Assembly (NCBI GenBank): GCA_016719755.1
Contig: JADJYM010000015.1
Span: 558,001-622,000, forward strand
DNA: 64,000 nucleotides
Direction: 5' to 3'
From: Novosphingobium sp.
GTDB lineage: Bacteria; Pseudomonadota; Alphaproteobacteria; Sphingomonadales; Sphingomonadaceae
The notes below the pieces were generated by a model. It was not told the origin of the DNA. It saw only the letters and a list, made by a program, of their open reading frames with translations, and searched no databases. This document shows, piece by piece, positions 28,415-37,735 of the stretch (its first letter is position 1; each line of letters begins with the position of its first letter). The position numbers were made by a program, and so were the translations under genes.

Positions 28415-29389
28415 ATGATCGATCGCCGCGAACTGCTTGCCGGCAGTGCCGCCCTTGCCGCAGCAGTTGCCGCAACGCCCGCATCGGCTGCGGGTGAGCC
28501 AGACCTCAAAGGCAAGGCGATCCTGATTACCGGGTGTTCTTCCGGCTTCGGCTATCACGGAGCGCTGCATTATGCGCGGCTGGGCGCCAGGGTCTTTGCC
28601 ACCATGCGCAACCTGCCCCGCCCCGAAGCGGAAGAACTGCGCAAGGAAGCCCGCGCCGGGAATCTCGATCTGACCGTGCTCGAACTCGATGTCCTGTCAG
28701 AGGAGCAGGTGGGCCGCGCGGTTGCCGAGGCCGAGCGGCTGGCGGGCGGCGCGCTCGATGTGGTCATCAATAATGCAGGCATCGGCATGACCGGCCCGGT
28801 CGAGGTGCAGGATCTGACCGCGACGCGGATCGCCTTCGATACCAATGTCTTTGGTCCGCAGCGCGTGATCCGTGCGGCGCTGCCCGCGATGCGCAGGCGC
28901 AAGGCCGGGCTGGTGGTCAACATCTCTTCCCAGCTTGGCCGGGTGATCGCCCCGTCGGGCGGGCATTACAGCGCCACCAAGTTCGCGCTCGAGGCGCTCA
29001 GCGAGCAGCTTGCTTACGAACTGGCCCCATACGGGGTCGAAGTGGCGATCATTCAGCCTGGCGGCTACCCGACCAAGGTCTGGGTTAACCGCAACCGCTA
29101 CAACCTCGAGCTCAAGGGACGGATCGATGCCGAGCGCAAGGCGGGATACGGCGCATTGGTCGAACGGATGGGCACTGAAACCGGTGGGGGCCGCACCGCC
29201 GACGTGCTCGATGTGCCGCGCGCCATCGCCGAGATCGCCGCGCTTCCGCCCGGTAGCCGCCCGCTGCGCCGCGCCGTCCATCCCGGCCCCAAGCCGCAGG
29301 AAGCAATCAACCGCGTCGCGGCGCAGACCCAGCTTGAATGGCTCGGCCAGTCGCCGTTCGGGCCATGGGTCCGCGCGGTACTCGATTGA
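28415..29389 (+). CDS. SDR-family oxidoreductase with Tat signal
   Basis: A 324-residue short-chain dehydrogenase. The cofactor motif 'TGCSSGFG' spans residues 39-46, 'NNAG' 119-122, and the catalytic pair is Y185/K189 in 'YSATK'. The N-terminus is a twin-arginine-like signal ('DRRELLAGSAALAAAVAA', cleavage after 'ASAAG'). Export of a folded, cofactor-loaded SDR by Tat is unusual. The ATG has a GGGAGA ribosome-binding site. The substrate is unknown. Confidence 0.88.
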   Translation: MIDRRELLAGSAALAAAVAATPASAAGEPDLKGKAILITGCSSGFGYHGALHYARLGARVFATMRNLPRPEAEELRKEARAGNLDLTVLELDVLSEEQVGRAVAEAERLAGGALDVVINNAGIGMTGPVEVQDLTATRIAFDTNVFGPQRVIRAALPAMRRRKAGLVVNISSQLGRVIAPSGGHYSATKFALEALSEQLAYELAPYGVEVAIIQPGGYPTKVWVNRNRYNLELKGRIDAERKAGYGALVERMGTETGGGRTADVLDVPRAIAEIAALPPGSRPLRRAVHPGPKPQEAINRVAAQTQLEWLGQSPFGPWVRAVLD

Positions 29390-29468
29390 ACCGCTTCGCG
29401 TCGGGTATTCTTACAGATTAGCATGGCTGGAATCCGCGTTAACCAGCGTGTCGCACGGCTTTCCTGAA

Positions 29469-29485
29469 CTGGCACGCAGTTTGCG
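29469..29485 (+). promoter_or_regulatory. Sigma-54 (RpoN) promoter
   Basis: CTGGCACGCAGTTTGCG contains the -24 GG and -12 GC elements with exactly ten bases between them and matches YTGGCACGRNNNTTGCW at all but two positions. Transcription would start about 12 bases after the GC, giving a leader of roughly 30 bases before the PEP-CTERM gene at 29530. Confidence 0.8.
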
Positions 29486-29529
29486 TTGCTTGGCGTCAAC
29501 CACATCTATGGGATTTGGGGGACTAGGTC

Positions 29530-29868
29530 ATGAAGTTCAAATCGATCATCGCTGCCTCGTTTGTCACGGGCGCCGCACTTGTTACTTCCACCCCGGCGCT
29601 GGCCGGCGGCTGGTTCAAGCACACGCACTATTGCAACTGCGGCCACAGCGGCGGCAGCGGACAGTGCGGGGGAACCACCACGACCACCTCGGGGGGCACC
29701 ACCACCTCTGGCGGGACCACGACTTCGGGCGGGACCACCACCTCTGGCGGAACCACCACCACCACTTCGGGCGGAACGGCCGTTCCCGAACCCGGCATGG
29801 TCGGTATCATGGGCCTGGGCGTGCTTGGTCTTGCTCTTGCCCGTCGCCGCCGTCGCCCGCACGACTGA
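29530..29868 (+). CDS. PEP-CTERM protein with GGTTTS repeats
   Basis: A 112-residue exported protein. A signal peptide (cleavage after 'TPALA') is followed by a short Cys/His region ('HTHYCNCGHS'). Next comes a low-complexity Thr/Gly/Ser stretch (residues 48-84) built of GGTTTS-like repeats, then a PEP-CTERM sorting signal: VPEP at 85-88, a hydrophobic helix and a run of arginines. Exosortase would remove the tail and deliver the Thr-rich, probably glycosylated protein to the envelope. A sigma-54 promoter lies upstream. Confidence 0.88.
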   Translation: MKFKSIIAASFVTGAALVTSTPALAGGWFKHTHYCNCGHSGGSGQCGGTTTTTSGGTTTSGGTTTSGGTTTSGGTTTTTSGGTAVPEPGMVGIMGLGVLGLALARRRRRPHD

Positions 29869-29890
29869 GAGCATTGCATCCGAAGTTGGC

Positions 29891-29927
29891 CAACGGCCGC
29901 CTTCCGTTCAGCGGGCGGCGGCCGTTG
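29891..29927. terminator. Bidirectional hairpin between convergent genes
   Basis: CAACGGCCGCC at 29891-29901 pairs with GGCGGCCGTTG at 29917-29927. It lies just after the PEP-CTERM gene and over the last codons of the minus-strand TPR gene. No clear T-run is present, so termination strength is uncertain. Confidence 0.5.
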
Positions 29928-31419
29928 CCAGTTCGAGGCTGCGACGGAAGCGCGGATTTTCGGGTTCCGCGGCGACCGCCTGATTCACAAGTTCCCTGCC
30001 GCGCCCCACGTCGCGGCCCGCGTTGATCCGTGCGAGCCCCGCCAGGTGGAGTGCATCGGCGCTGGCTGGCATGATCTTCAAGGCGCGATCGGCATAGTCT
30101 ATGGCCTCGTCGTGCCGTCCGGCATTGGTCGCCGCCCAGGCCAGCCGCTTCAACACTTCGCCATCTTCTCCGGCAGCAAGCAACGGCTGGTAAGCCGCGA
30201 TTGCCGCGTTCCAGTCACTCCTCATCAGTGCGGCCATTCCCTGCGTGGCCATGGCCTGGCGCTGTTTGAGGTCCGCTGAGCCCAGCCGGGCGCGCAGCAC
30301 ATCTGCCTCCGGCTGGCCAGCCGCCCGGGCCGCCCTTTCCGCCAGTTCCAGCTCACGCGTACCGGCCAGCGTCGATTCGGCAAGCGGACGGATGGTAGCA
30401 AACGCGGCTTCCGCATCGCCCGTAGCCAGTTGGGCCTCGGCCAGCATCAACCGGGCAAAGGGGTTCTGAGGCATCGCCAGTAGCGAGCGGTTGAACAGTG
30501 CCCGCGCCTGTTCGGGCTTGCCCAGTCGGATCAGCGCTTCGCCATAGGTCATCGCCTCCGGGGATCGTGGATCGAGATCGGCCTCAACCGGCTGCAGTGC
30601 CGAACGAACCTTTTCCCACTCGCCGCGCACCGCCCAGAGGGTAAGTCGCATCGCGTTGACGCAGCGCTGACCGGGCAGAATTTTTTCGGCCCGGTCGAGC
30701 GCCGCCATGGCCTCGTCCGGCTTGCCATCGGCATCGAGCTGCGCCGCGAGGCCGCAGAGCGGCTCGACCCGGTGCGGATAGGCCTGTCCAGCCGCTGCAT
30801 AGCTGCGGGCCGCGGTAGCAGTGTCCCCACCGGCCAGTGCCAGCCTGCCAGCGTCCAGAAGGGTTTCGAGAGCCTCAGGCTCCTTGCGATTCATCTCTGC
30901 AAGCAGGCCGCGCGCCGCAGCAGGATCGCCGGCATCCAGCAGGAAATTCAGATAGGCACTTGCCAGCCGCACATTCCAGCCCGCAGTCAGGCCCTGCCTG
31001 AACGCGGCGCCCGCACCGGCGCGATCGTTGGCCGCAATCAACGCGGCAGCACGGATCCGGCTGGCTTCCGGACCAGCGGCACTGCCAAGCATCGCCAGTG
31101 CTTCGTCGGCCCTGCCCTTCAGCAGTATGACCTCTGCCTGCCACAGCGTCATAGCTGCCTCGTCCCCGCCCGCGCGGCGCAGTCGGTCAAGTGCGCTCTC
31201 TGCGGCATCGGCATCCTGCTGCCGCAAATGAACCTGAACCAGCAGTTCAAGGGCAGCCCGGTTGCCAGGATCGTCTTTCAGGACCGCGGTGAGCGCAGTT
31301 CTGGCGGCGATGTAATCCTGACGGGCGAAGCTCGCCTGCGCGGCGGGCAGGGTTTCCTCGGCACCGGACCCGCAAGCGGTCAGGGCAAGCAACAGGGGCA
31401 AGACAAACGAGCGTTTCAT
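29908..31419 (-). CDS. TPR-repeat lipoprotein (PrsT-like in layout)
   Basis: A 503-residue protein with lipobox LALTAC near residue 14 and tetratricopeptide-like helical repeats through its length. The region after the lipobox ('ASFARQDYIAARTALTAVLKDDP') resembles the start of PrsT, the TPR lipoprotein of PEP-CTERM systems. It faces a PEP-CTERM gene, which makes that link attractive, but the protein is shorter than PrsT (about 900 residues) and no exosortase is in the window. The longer upstream frame overlaps ychF antisense and is rejected. Confidence 0.8.
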   Translation of the reverse strand: MKRSFVLPLLLALTACGSGAEETLPAAQASFARQDYIAARTALTAVLKDDPGNRAALELLVQVHLRQQDADAAESALDRLRRAGGDEAAMTLWQAEVILLKGRADEALAMLGSAAGPEASRIRAAALIAANDRAGAGAAFRQGLTAGWNVRLASAYLNFLLDAGDPAAARGLLAEMNRKEPEALETLLDAGRLALAGGDTATAARSYAAAGQAYPHRVEPLCGLAAQLDADGKPDEAMAALDRAEKILPGQRCVNAMRLTLWAVRGEWEKVRSALQPVEADLDPRSPEAMTYGEALIRLGKPEQARALFNRSLLAMPQNPFARLMLAEAQLATGDAEAAFATIRPLAESTLAGTRELELAERAARAAGQPEADVLRARLGSADLKQRQAMATQGMAALMRSDWNAAIAAYQPLLAAGEDGEVLKRLAWAATNAGRHDEAIDYADRALKIMPASADALHLAGLARINAGRDVGRGRELVNQAVAAEPENPRFRRSLELATAAAR

Positions 31420-31537
31420 GAGCGGCAGGTTACCCCCAAGCCCTGAAATTTCCGTGAAACCGGCTCTTGTCGCGCGCAACTGGCCAAACGTGCGCTTCGC
31501 CGCTATGGCGCCGCGCACAGGATTGCCGGAGATTGAA

Positions 31538-32638
31538 ATGGGATTTCGTTGCGGGATTGTCGGGTTGCCCAATGTCGGCAAGTCGACGCTGTTCAATGCG
31601 CTGACCGAGACGCAGGCGGCGCAGGCGGCCAACTATCCGTTCTGCACGATCGAGCCGAACGTGGGTAACGTTGGTGTACCCGATCCCCGGCTCGACAAGC
31701 TGGCCGAGATCGCGGGCAGCCAGAAGATCATCCCGACCCAGCTCGGCTTCGTCGACATCGCCGGCCTTGTGCGCGGTGCCAGCAAGGGCGAAGGACTGGG
31801 CAACCAGTTCCTGGGCAACATCCGCGAGGTGGACGCGATCGTCCACGTGCTGCGCTGCTTCGAGAACGACGACATCCAGCACGTCGACAACCGCGTCGAT
31901 CCGGTGTCGGATGCCGACACGGTCGAGACGGAACTGATGCTCTCCGATCTTGAAAGCCTGGAAAAGCGGGTTCCCGCCGCCCAGAAAAAGGCCGCGCAGG
32001 GTGACAAGGAAGCCAAACTGGTCGCCGCAGTCCTCCAGCCTGCGCTCGAACTGCTGCGCGAAGGAAAGCCAGCGCGGCTCGCCCGCCCCAGCGACGAGGA
32101 AGAGCTACGGGTGTTCAACCAGGCACAGCTGCTCACCGCGAAACCCGTCCTCTACGTTTGCAATGTCGAGGAAGAAAGCGCCGCCAACGGCAATGCGTTT
32201 TCAGCCCGCGTGTTCGAGAAGGCCAAGGCCGAGGGCGCCAATGCGGTGATCGTTTCGGCCGCCATCGAAAGCGAACTGGTCGGCATGGACCCGGAGGAGC
32301 GGCTGGTCTTCCTTGAGGAAATGGGCCTGCATGAAACCGGCCTGGCCCGTGTGATCCGCTCGGGCTATGATCTTCTGCACCTCATCACCTTCTTCACCGT
32401 CGGCCCCAAGGAGGCCCGCGCCTGGACGGTGCATCAGGGTGCCAAGGCCCCCGAGGCGGCGGGCGAAATCCATTCCGACATGCAGCGCGGCTTCATCCGT
32501 GCCGAAACCATCGCCTTTGACGATTTCGTGTCGCTGGGCGGTGAGAACGCCGCGAAAGAAGCCGGCAAGCTGAGGCAGGAAGGCAAGGAATACGTCGTGC
32601 AGGACGGAGACGTCATGCACTTCAAGTTCAACGTCTGA
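31538..32638 (+). CDS. ychF: Redox-regulated ATPase YchF
   Basis: A 366-residue OBG-family P-loop protein. Walker A is 'GLPNVGKST' near the N-terminus, and the base-specificity motif is NVEE instead of NKxD, explaining the ATP preference of YchF. The C-terminal TGS domain is present ('TFFTVGPKEARAWTV'). The ATG at 31538 matches the family start 'MGFRCGIVGLPN'. Confidence 0.96.
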   Translation: MGFRCGIVGLPNVGKSTLFNALTETQAAQAANYPFCTIEPNVGNVGVPDPRLDKLAEIAGSQKIIPTQLGFVDIAGLVRGASKGEGLGNQFLGNIREVDAIVHVLRCFENDDIQHVDNRVDPVSDADTVETELMLSDLESLEKRVPAAQKKAAQGDKEAKLVAAVLQPALELLREGKPARLARPSDEEELRVFNQAQLLTAKPVLYVCNVEEESAANGNAFSARVFEKAKAEGANAVIVSAAIESELVGMDPEERLVFLEEMGLHETGLARVIRSGYDLLHLITFFTVGPKEARAWTVHQGAKAPEAAGEIHSDMQRGFIRAETIAFDDFVSLGGENAAKEAGKLRQEGKEYVVQDGDVMHFKFNV

Positions 32639-32769
32639 TCGGCCGCTAGCCGCCGTTCCGGGCGGGTCGTGTTTCCGCCAGTGCCGCGCCCGCCGCGCTT
32701 GACGCCGCCCATGGCTGCAAACCATGGAAGAAAGCGCCGCTGGCGCGAATAAACCTGGAGAACCGAGGC

Positions 32770-33231
32770 ATGAGTGAGGAAGGGCTGATCTATTTCGAGG
32801 ATCTTGAGGTCGGCACCGCCGCAGCGTTCGGTCGCTACGAGGTTACACGCGAGGAAGTGATCGACTTCGCATCTAAATACGATCCGCAGCCCTTTCACCT
32901 GTCAGACGAGGCGGCGGCACAGACCCACTTCGGGCGCATATCCGCCAGCGGCTGGCATACCTGCGCCATGGTCATGCGGATGCTGGTCGACAATATCACC
33001 GAACGCCGCCAGGCTGGGCTCGGCTCGCCAGGGCTGGATGAACTGCGCTGGCTGAAGCCGGTCTATCCCGGCGACACGCTGCGGGTGGAGAGCGAACTGC
33101 TTTCCAAGAAGCAAAGCCAGTCGCGCCCGGAAATGGGCAGCTTCCAGTCCATCGTGCGGGTCTATAATCAGGACGATGTGCTGGTGATGACAATGAAATC
33201 GATCGGCCTGATCCGGGTTCGCGGGGACTGA
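32770..33231 (+). CDS. MaoC-family dehydratase
   Basis: A 153-residue hot-dog fold protein. The hydratase-like pattern is visible as 'DPQPFHLSDEAA' and 'ASGWHTCAMVMRML'. MaoC-type enzymes hydrate enoyl-CoA substrates. The ribosome-binding site GAGAACCGAGG precedes the ATG. The gene converges on mutL with a 3-base gap. The substrate is unknown. Confidence 0.88.
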   Translation: MSEEGLIYFEDLEVGTAAAFGRYEVTREEVIDFASKYDPQPFHLSDEAAAQTHFGRISASGWHTCAMVMRMLVDNITERRQAGLGSPGLDELRWLKPVYPGDTLRVESELLSKKQSQSRPEMGSFQSIVRVYNQDDVLVMTMKSIGLIRVRGD

Positions 33232-33234
33232 GCG

Positions 33235-35022
33235 CTACTTTCGTCCGAACAGCTTCTCGATATCGCCGTGCGCCAGCTTGATCCAGGTCGGGCGGCCATG
33301 GTTGCACTGGCCCGAACGGGGCGTGTTTTCCATTTCCCGCAAGAGGGCGTTCATCTCAGCGACGGACAAGGTTCGGCCCGCCCTGACGCTCCCATGGCAG
33401 GCCATCGTCGCCAGAACATGGTCGATGCGTTCACCCAGCAGCAGGGCATCGCCGTTCTGGGCAAGGTCATCGGCAACGTCACGGATCAATGCCTGGACGC
33501 CTCCCTTCGCCAGGACCGCCGGAACGGCACGCACCAGCATCGCCGCTGGCCCGAAGCGTTCGAGCGAAAGCCCGAAGGAGGCAAGCGCCGTGGCCGCGTT
33601 CTCTAGCCGGTCGCAATCCGGTTCGTCGAGTTCAACCACTTCCGGGATCAGGAGCGCCTGGCTGGCGGCAGCCGCGCCCTGCGCGCCCGCTGCCTTGAGC
33701 CGCTCCAGCACAAGCCGCTCGTGCGCCGCGTGCTGGTCCACGATCACCAGACCGTCCTGGGCTTCCGCGACAATATAGGTTTGAGCCACCTGCCCGCGAG
33801 CCACGCCCAGCGGATGCGCCGCCGCGGATGCCGGTGCCTGTTCGGCCGCTTCGGCGCGCGCTTCGGGGGGTGCAAGAACAGCCGCTTCGTACCCCCGCCA
33901 GATCTGCGCGGCATCGCGCAGCGCGGGAGCGGAGCCGAACAACGATCCCGATGCCGCGGGCGGTGCGCTGCGTGAGATCGGCTCGACCTGCCAGTTGCCC
34001 ATGGCGGGCGCGGCAGGCGCCTGCGCGGTCCGCCGTCCTTCGCTGTCCAGGGCATGACGCAGGCCGGAAACGATGAAGCCCCGGATGAACGCCGGATCGC
34101 GGAAGCGCACCTCTGTCTTCGCGGGATGGACGTTGACGTCCACTTCCTCGGGCGGAACTTCCAGGAACAACGCCAGCACCGCGTGGCGATCACGCGCCAG
34201 CATGTCGGCATAGGCACCGCGCACCGCACCCACCAGCAAGCGGTCCTTCACCGGGCGGCCATTGACGAACAGATACTGGTGATCGGCCACGCCGCGGTTG
34301 AAGGTCGGCAGCCCGGCCACCCCGGTCAACCGTGCCGATCCCCGCTCCAGCTCGATCGCCACACCGTCATCGGCCAGTTCGCGCGCCACCAGTTGGGCGA
34401 CCCGGCTGGCCAGCGCTTCGCCCGGCTGGACCGCAAGAGTGCGCCGCCCGTCATGTTCCAGCACAAAGCCCACGTCGGGCCGCGACATGGCAAGACGGCG
34501 GACCACATCGAGGCAGGCGGCATATTCGCTGCGGGGCGAGCGCAGGAACTTGCGCCGGGCGGGCACCTTGCCGAACAGGTCCTCGACCCGGACCCGGGTG
34601 CCCGGCGGGAGCGCGGCCGGGCCTTCCGCCGCCAGTACCCCGTGGTCGACGACGCGCCGCCAGCCCTCACCCGCACCGCGCACCCGGCTTTCGATCGTCA
34701 GCCGGGCAACCGACCCGATCGAGGGCAGCGCCTCGCCTCTGAAGCCCAGGGTCGCGACCAGCTCGATATGCTCGTCGGGCAGCTTGGAGGTGGCATGGCG
34801 TTCCATCGCCAGGGCCATCTCATCACGGCTCATCCCGCAACCGTCGTCGCTCACCTCGATCCCGTCGAGCCCACCCCCGGCCAGCCGGACTGCGATATTG
34901 GCCGCACCGGCATCAAGCGCATTCTCGACCAGTTCCTTGAGCGCCGAAGCGGGCCGCTCGACAACTTCGCCCGCCGCGATGCGGTTGACGAGCGTTTCGG
35001 GCAGGCGGCGGATCGTCGGCAT
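33235..35022 (-). CDS. mutL: DNA mismatch repair protein MutL
   Basis: A 595-residue MutL. The N-terminal GHKL ATPase motifs are 'LVENALDAGA', 'SDDGCGM' and 'GFRGEALPSI'. The C-terminal domain carries the endonuclease motif DQHAxxExxxxE ('DQHAAHERLVLE') and 'CNHGRP', so this is a nicking MutL, as expected for bacteria without MutH. An Ala/Pro-rich linker joins the domains. The gene is divergent from mreB. Confidence 0.96.
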   Translation of the reverse strand: MPTIRRLPETLVNRIAAGEVVERPASALKELVENALDAGAANIAVRLAGGGLDGIEVSDDGCGMSRDEMALAMERHATSKLPDEHIELVATLGFRGEALPSIGSVARLTIESRVRGAGEGWRRVVDHGVLAAEGPAALPPGTRVRVEDLFGKVPARRKFLRSPRSEYAACLDVVRRLAMSRPDVGFVLEHDGRRTLAVQPGEALASRVAQLVARELADDGVAIELERGSARLTGVAGLPTFNRGVADHQYLFVNGRPVKDRLLVGAVRGAYADMLARDRHAVLALFLEVPPEEVDVNVHPAKTEVRFRDPAFIRGFIVSGLRHALDSEGRRTAQAPAAPAMGNWQVEPISRSAPPAASGSLFGSAPALRDAAQIWRGYEAAVLAPPEARAEAAEQAPASAAAHPLGVARGQVAQTYIVAEAQDGLVIVDQHAAHERLVLERLKAAGAQGAAAASQALLIPEVVELDEPDCDRLENAATALASFGLSLERFGPAAMLVRAVPAVLAKGGVQALIRDVADDLAQNGDALLLGERIDHVLATMACHGSVRAGRTLSVAEMNALLREMENTPRSGQCNHGRPTWIKLAHGDIEKLFGRK

Positions 35023-35035
35023 GAACCGTTCCTAG

Positions 35036-36256
<1,221 letters not shown>

Positions 36257-36302
36257 GCCAGGCCCGGCGGGCCAAGCGTCCGCCGAACAGGAGACGAAGT
36301 GC

Positions 36303-37187
36303 ATGGCGCCGACGGGGAGCCGGCGCCCGGGGCATTCCCGCAGGGCGCAATACGGCACCTTTCTGAACTATCTGCTGGCGGTTGCAGGTGCGGCCGCTGG
36401 CGGCGCGCTGCTGATCGCCGCGTCAAGCGATGCGACGGTGTTTTCCGGTATCCGGGGCACCGCGACCGACCTTGCCGCTCCAGCCGGCGAGGCGGGGGCC
36501 GGGGCGCGAACCGAAAGCCAGGGCCTGCTGCGAGCGCTGGGCGCCTTCTTCACCAAAGGCAGCCGGGTTGCAAAGCTCGAACGCGAGGTCGCGGAGGCGC
36601 GAGTCAGACTGGTCGAAGCCCAGGCGCTGCATGAGGAAAACCGCGAACTGCGCGCCCTGCTCAAACTCGCGCAGTCCGAGCCGAAGCCGGTGGCGTCAGC
36701 CCGGCTGATCGGATCGACCGCATCGAGCACCCGGCGCTTCGCGCTTCTCGGCGTCGGTTCGTCGCAAGGTGTGGCGCCGGGAATGCCGGTGATCTCTCCG
36801 CTCGGACTGATCGGCCGCGTGCTGGAAGTGGGCCGGAGCAGCGCCCGCGTCTTGCTGATCACCGACAGCCAGAGCATCATTCCGGTCCGGCGCGCCAGTG
36901 ACGGTATCGTCGCCCTTGCCGTCGGCAATCCCGACGGGACGGTGCATTTGAAGCTGCAGAGCCTTGGGCTGAACCCTCTCAAGGCGGGGGATGCATTCGT
37001 CACCTCCGGATCAGGCGGACTGTTCCGCCCCGGCATTCCCTTCGCGGTTGTCGCAAAGCCGACCCGCGATGGCGCGATTGCCCGCCCGCTGAGCAATCCC
37101 GCCTCGACTGATTTCGTCATCGTTGAGCCGCAATGGGACGAAGCCGGCGGCGATCCCACCCTGCCCGCTCCTGCCGGAGCGCAATAG
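36303..37187 (+). CDS. mreC: Rod shape-determining protein MreC
   Basis: A 294-residue bitopic protein. One membrane helix lies at about residues 19-42, a coiled coil at about 75-110 ('KLEREVAEARVRLVEAQALHEEN' region), and two periplasmic beta domains follow ('VSPLGLIGRV'-like). It links MreB/RodZ to PBP2. Its TAG stop shares one base with the GTG start of mreD. Confidence 0.94.
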   Translation: MAPTGSRRPGHSRRAQYGTFLNYLLAVAGAAAGGALLIAASSDATVFSGIRGTATDLAAPAGEAGAGARTESQGLLRALGAFFTKGSRVAKLEREVAEARVRLVEAQALHEENRELRALLKLAQSEPKPVASARLIGSTASSTRRFALLGVGSSQGVAPGMPVISPLGLIGRVLEVGRSSARVLLITDSQSIIPVRRASDGIVALAVGNPDGTVHLKLQSLGLNPLKAGDAFVTSGSGGLFRPGIPFAVVAKPTRDGAIARPLSNPASTDFVIVEPQWDEAGGDPTLPAPAGAQ

Positions 37188-37735
37188 TGGCGCTGCCCCT
37201 GCCCAAACCCATCCGCGAGATCGGCCGTAAGCGGATCAACCGGGCGCCCTCGCCCTTGCTCGCGATCGCTGTGCCATGGCTTGTCGTCATGGGGGGCAGC
37301 CTCAGCCCGGTCTGGCCGGTGATCGCATCGGCGCCGGTCCTGCCGCCGATCGGCTTTCTGCTGCTGGTCGCGTGGGAGCAGCTCCGGCCGGGGATCTTCC
37401 CGGTCTGGGCCGGACTGCCGCTGGGCCTGTTCGACGATCTCTACAGCGGCCAGCCGTTCGGCTCGGCAATCCTGCTGTGGTCAGTTGCGGTGATCCTGCT
37501 CGATTTCGTTGAAACGCGCTTTCCTTGGCGCGGGTTTGCGCTCAACTGGCTGTTCGCGGCGGCGGTCATTGCCGCCTATCTGTTTCTTGCCCAGGCCCTT
37601 GCGCAGCCCGGGCTTCTGGCCGAACCGCTCGCGATCCTTCCGCAACTTGGTCTTTCCATCCTGCTGTATCCGCTCATTGCCCGGCTCGTCGCGCTGTTTG
37701 ACCGCTTCCGGCTGATTCCGGTGCGGGAGGTCTGA
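37187..37735 (+). CDS. mreD: Rod shape-determining protein MreD
   Basis: A 182-residue inner-membrane protein with about five hydrophobic helices. The MreD motif 'GLPLGLFDDLYSGQPFG' is clear. The start is the GTG overlapping the mreC stop, and the TGA stop overlaps the ATG of mrdA, so the gene is coupled on both sides. Confidence 0.9.
   Translation: MALPLPKPIREIGRKRINRAPSPLLAIAVPWLVVMGGSLSPVWPVIASAPVLPPIGFLLLVAWEQLRPGIFPVWAGLPLGLFDDLYSGQPFGSAILLWSVAVILLDFVETRFPWRGFALNWLFAAAVIAAYLFLAQALAQPGLLAEPLAILPQLGLSILLYPLIARLVALFDRFRLIPVREV

Noticed and set aside
29680-29780. Short direct repeats that could look like a CRISPR or VNTR array
   Set aside because: They encode GGTTTS-like repeats in frame within the PEP-CTERM gene; no spacers and no cas genes.
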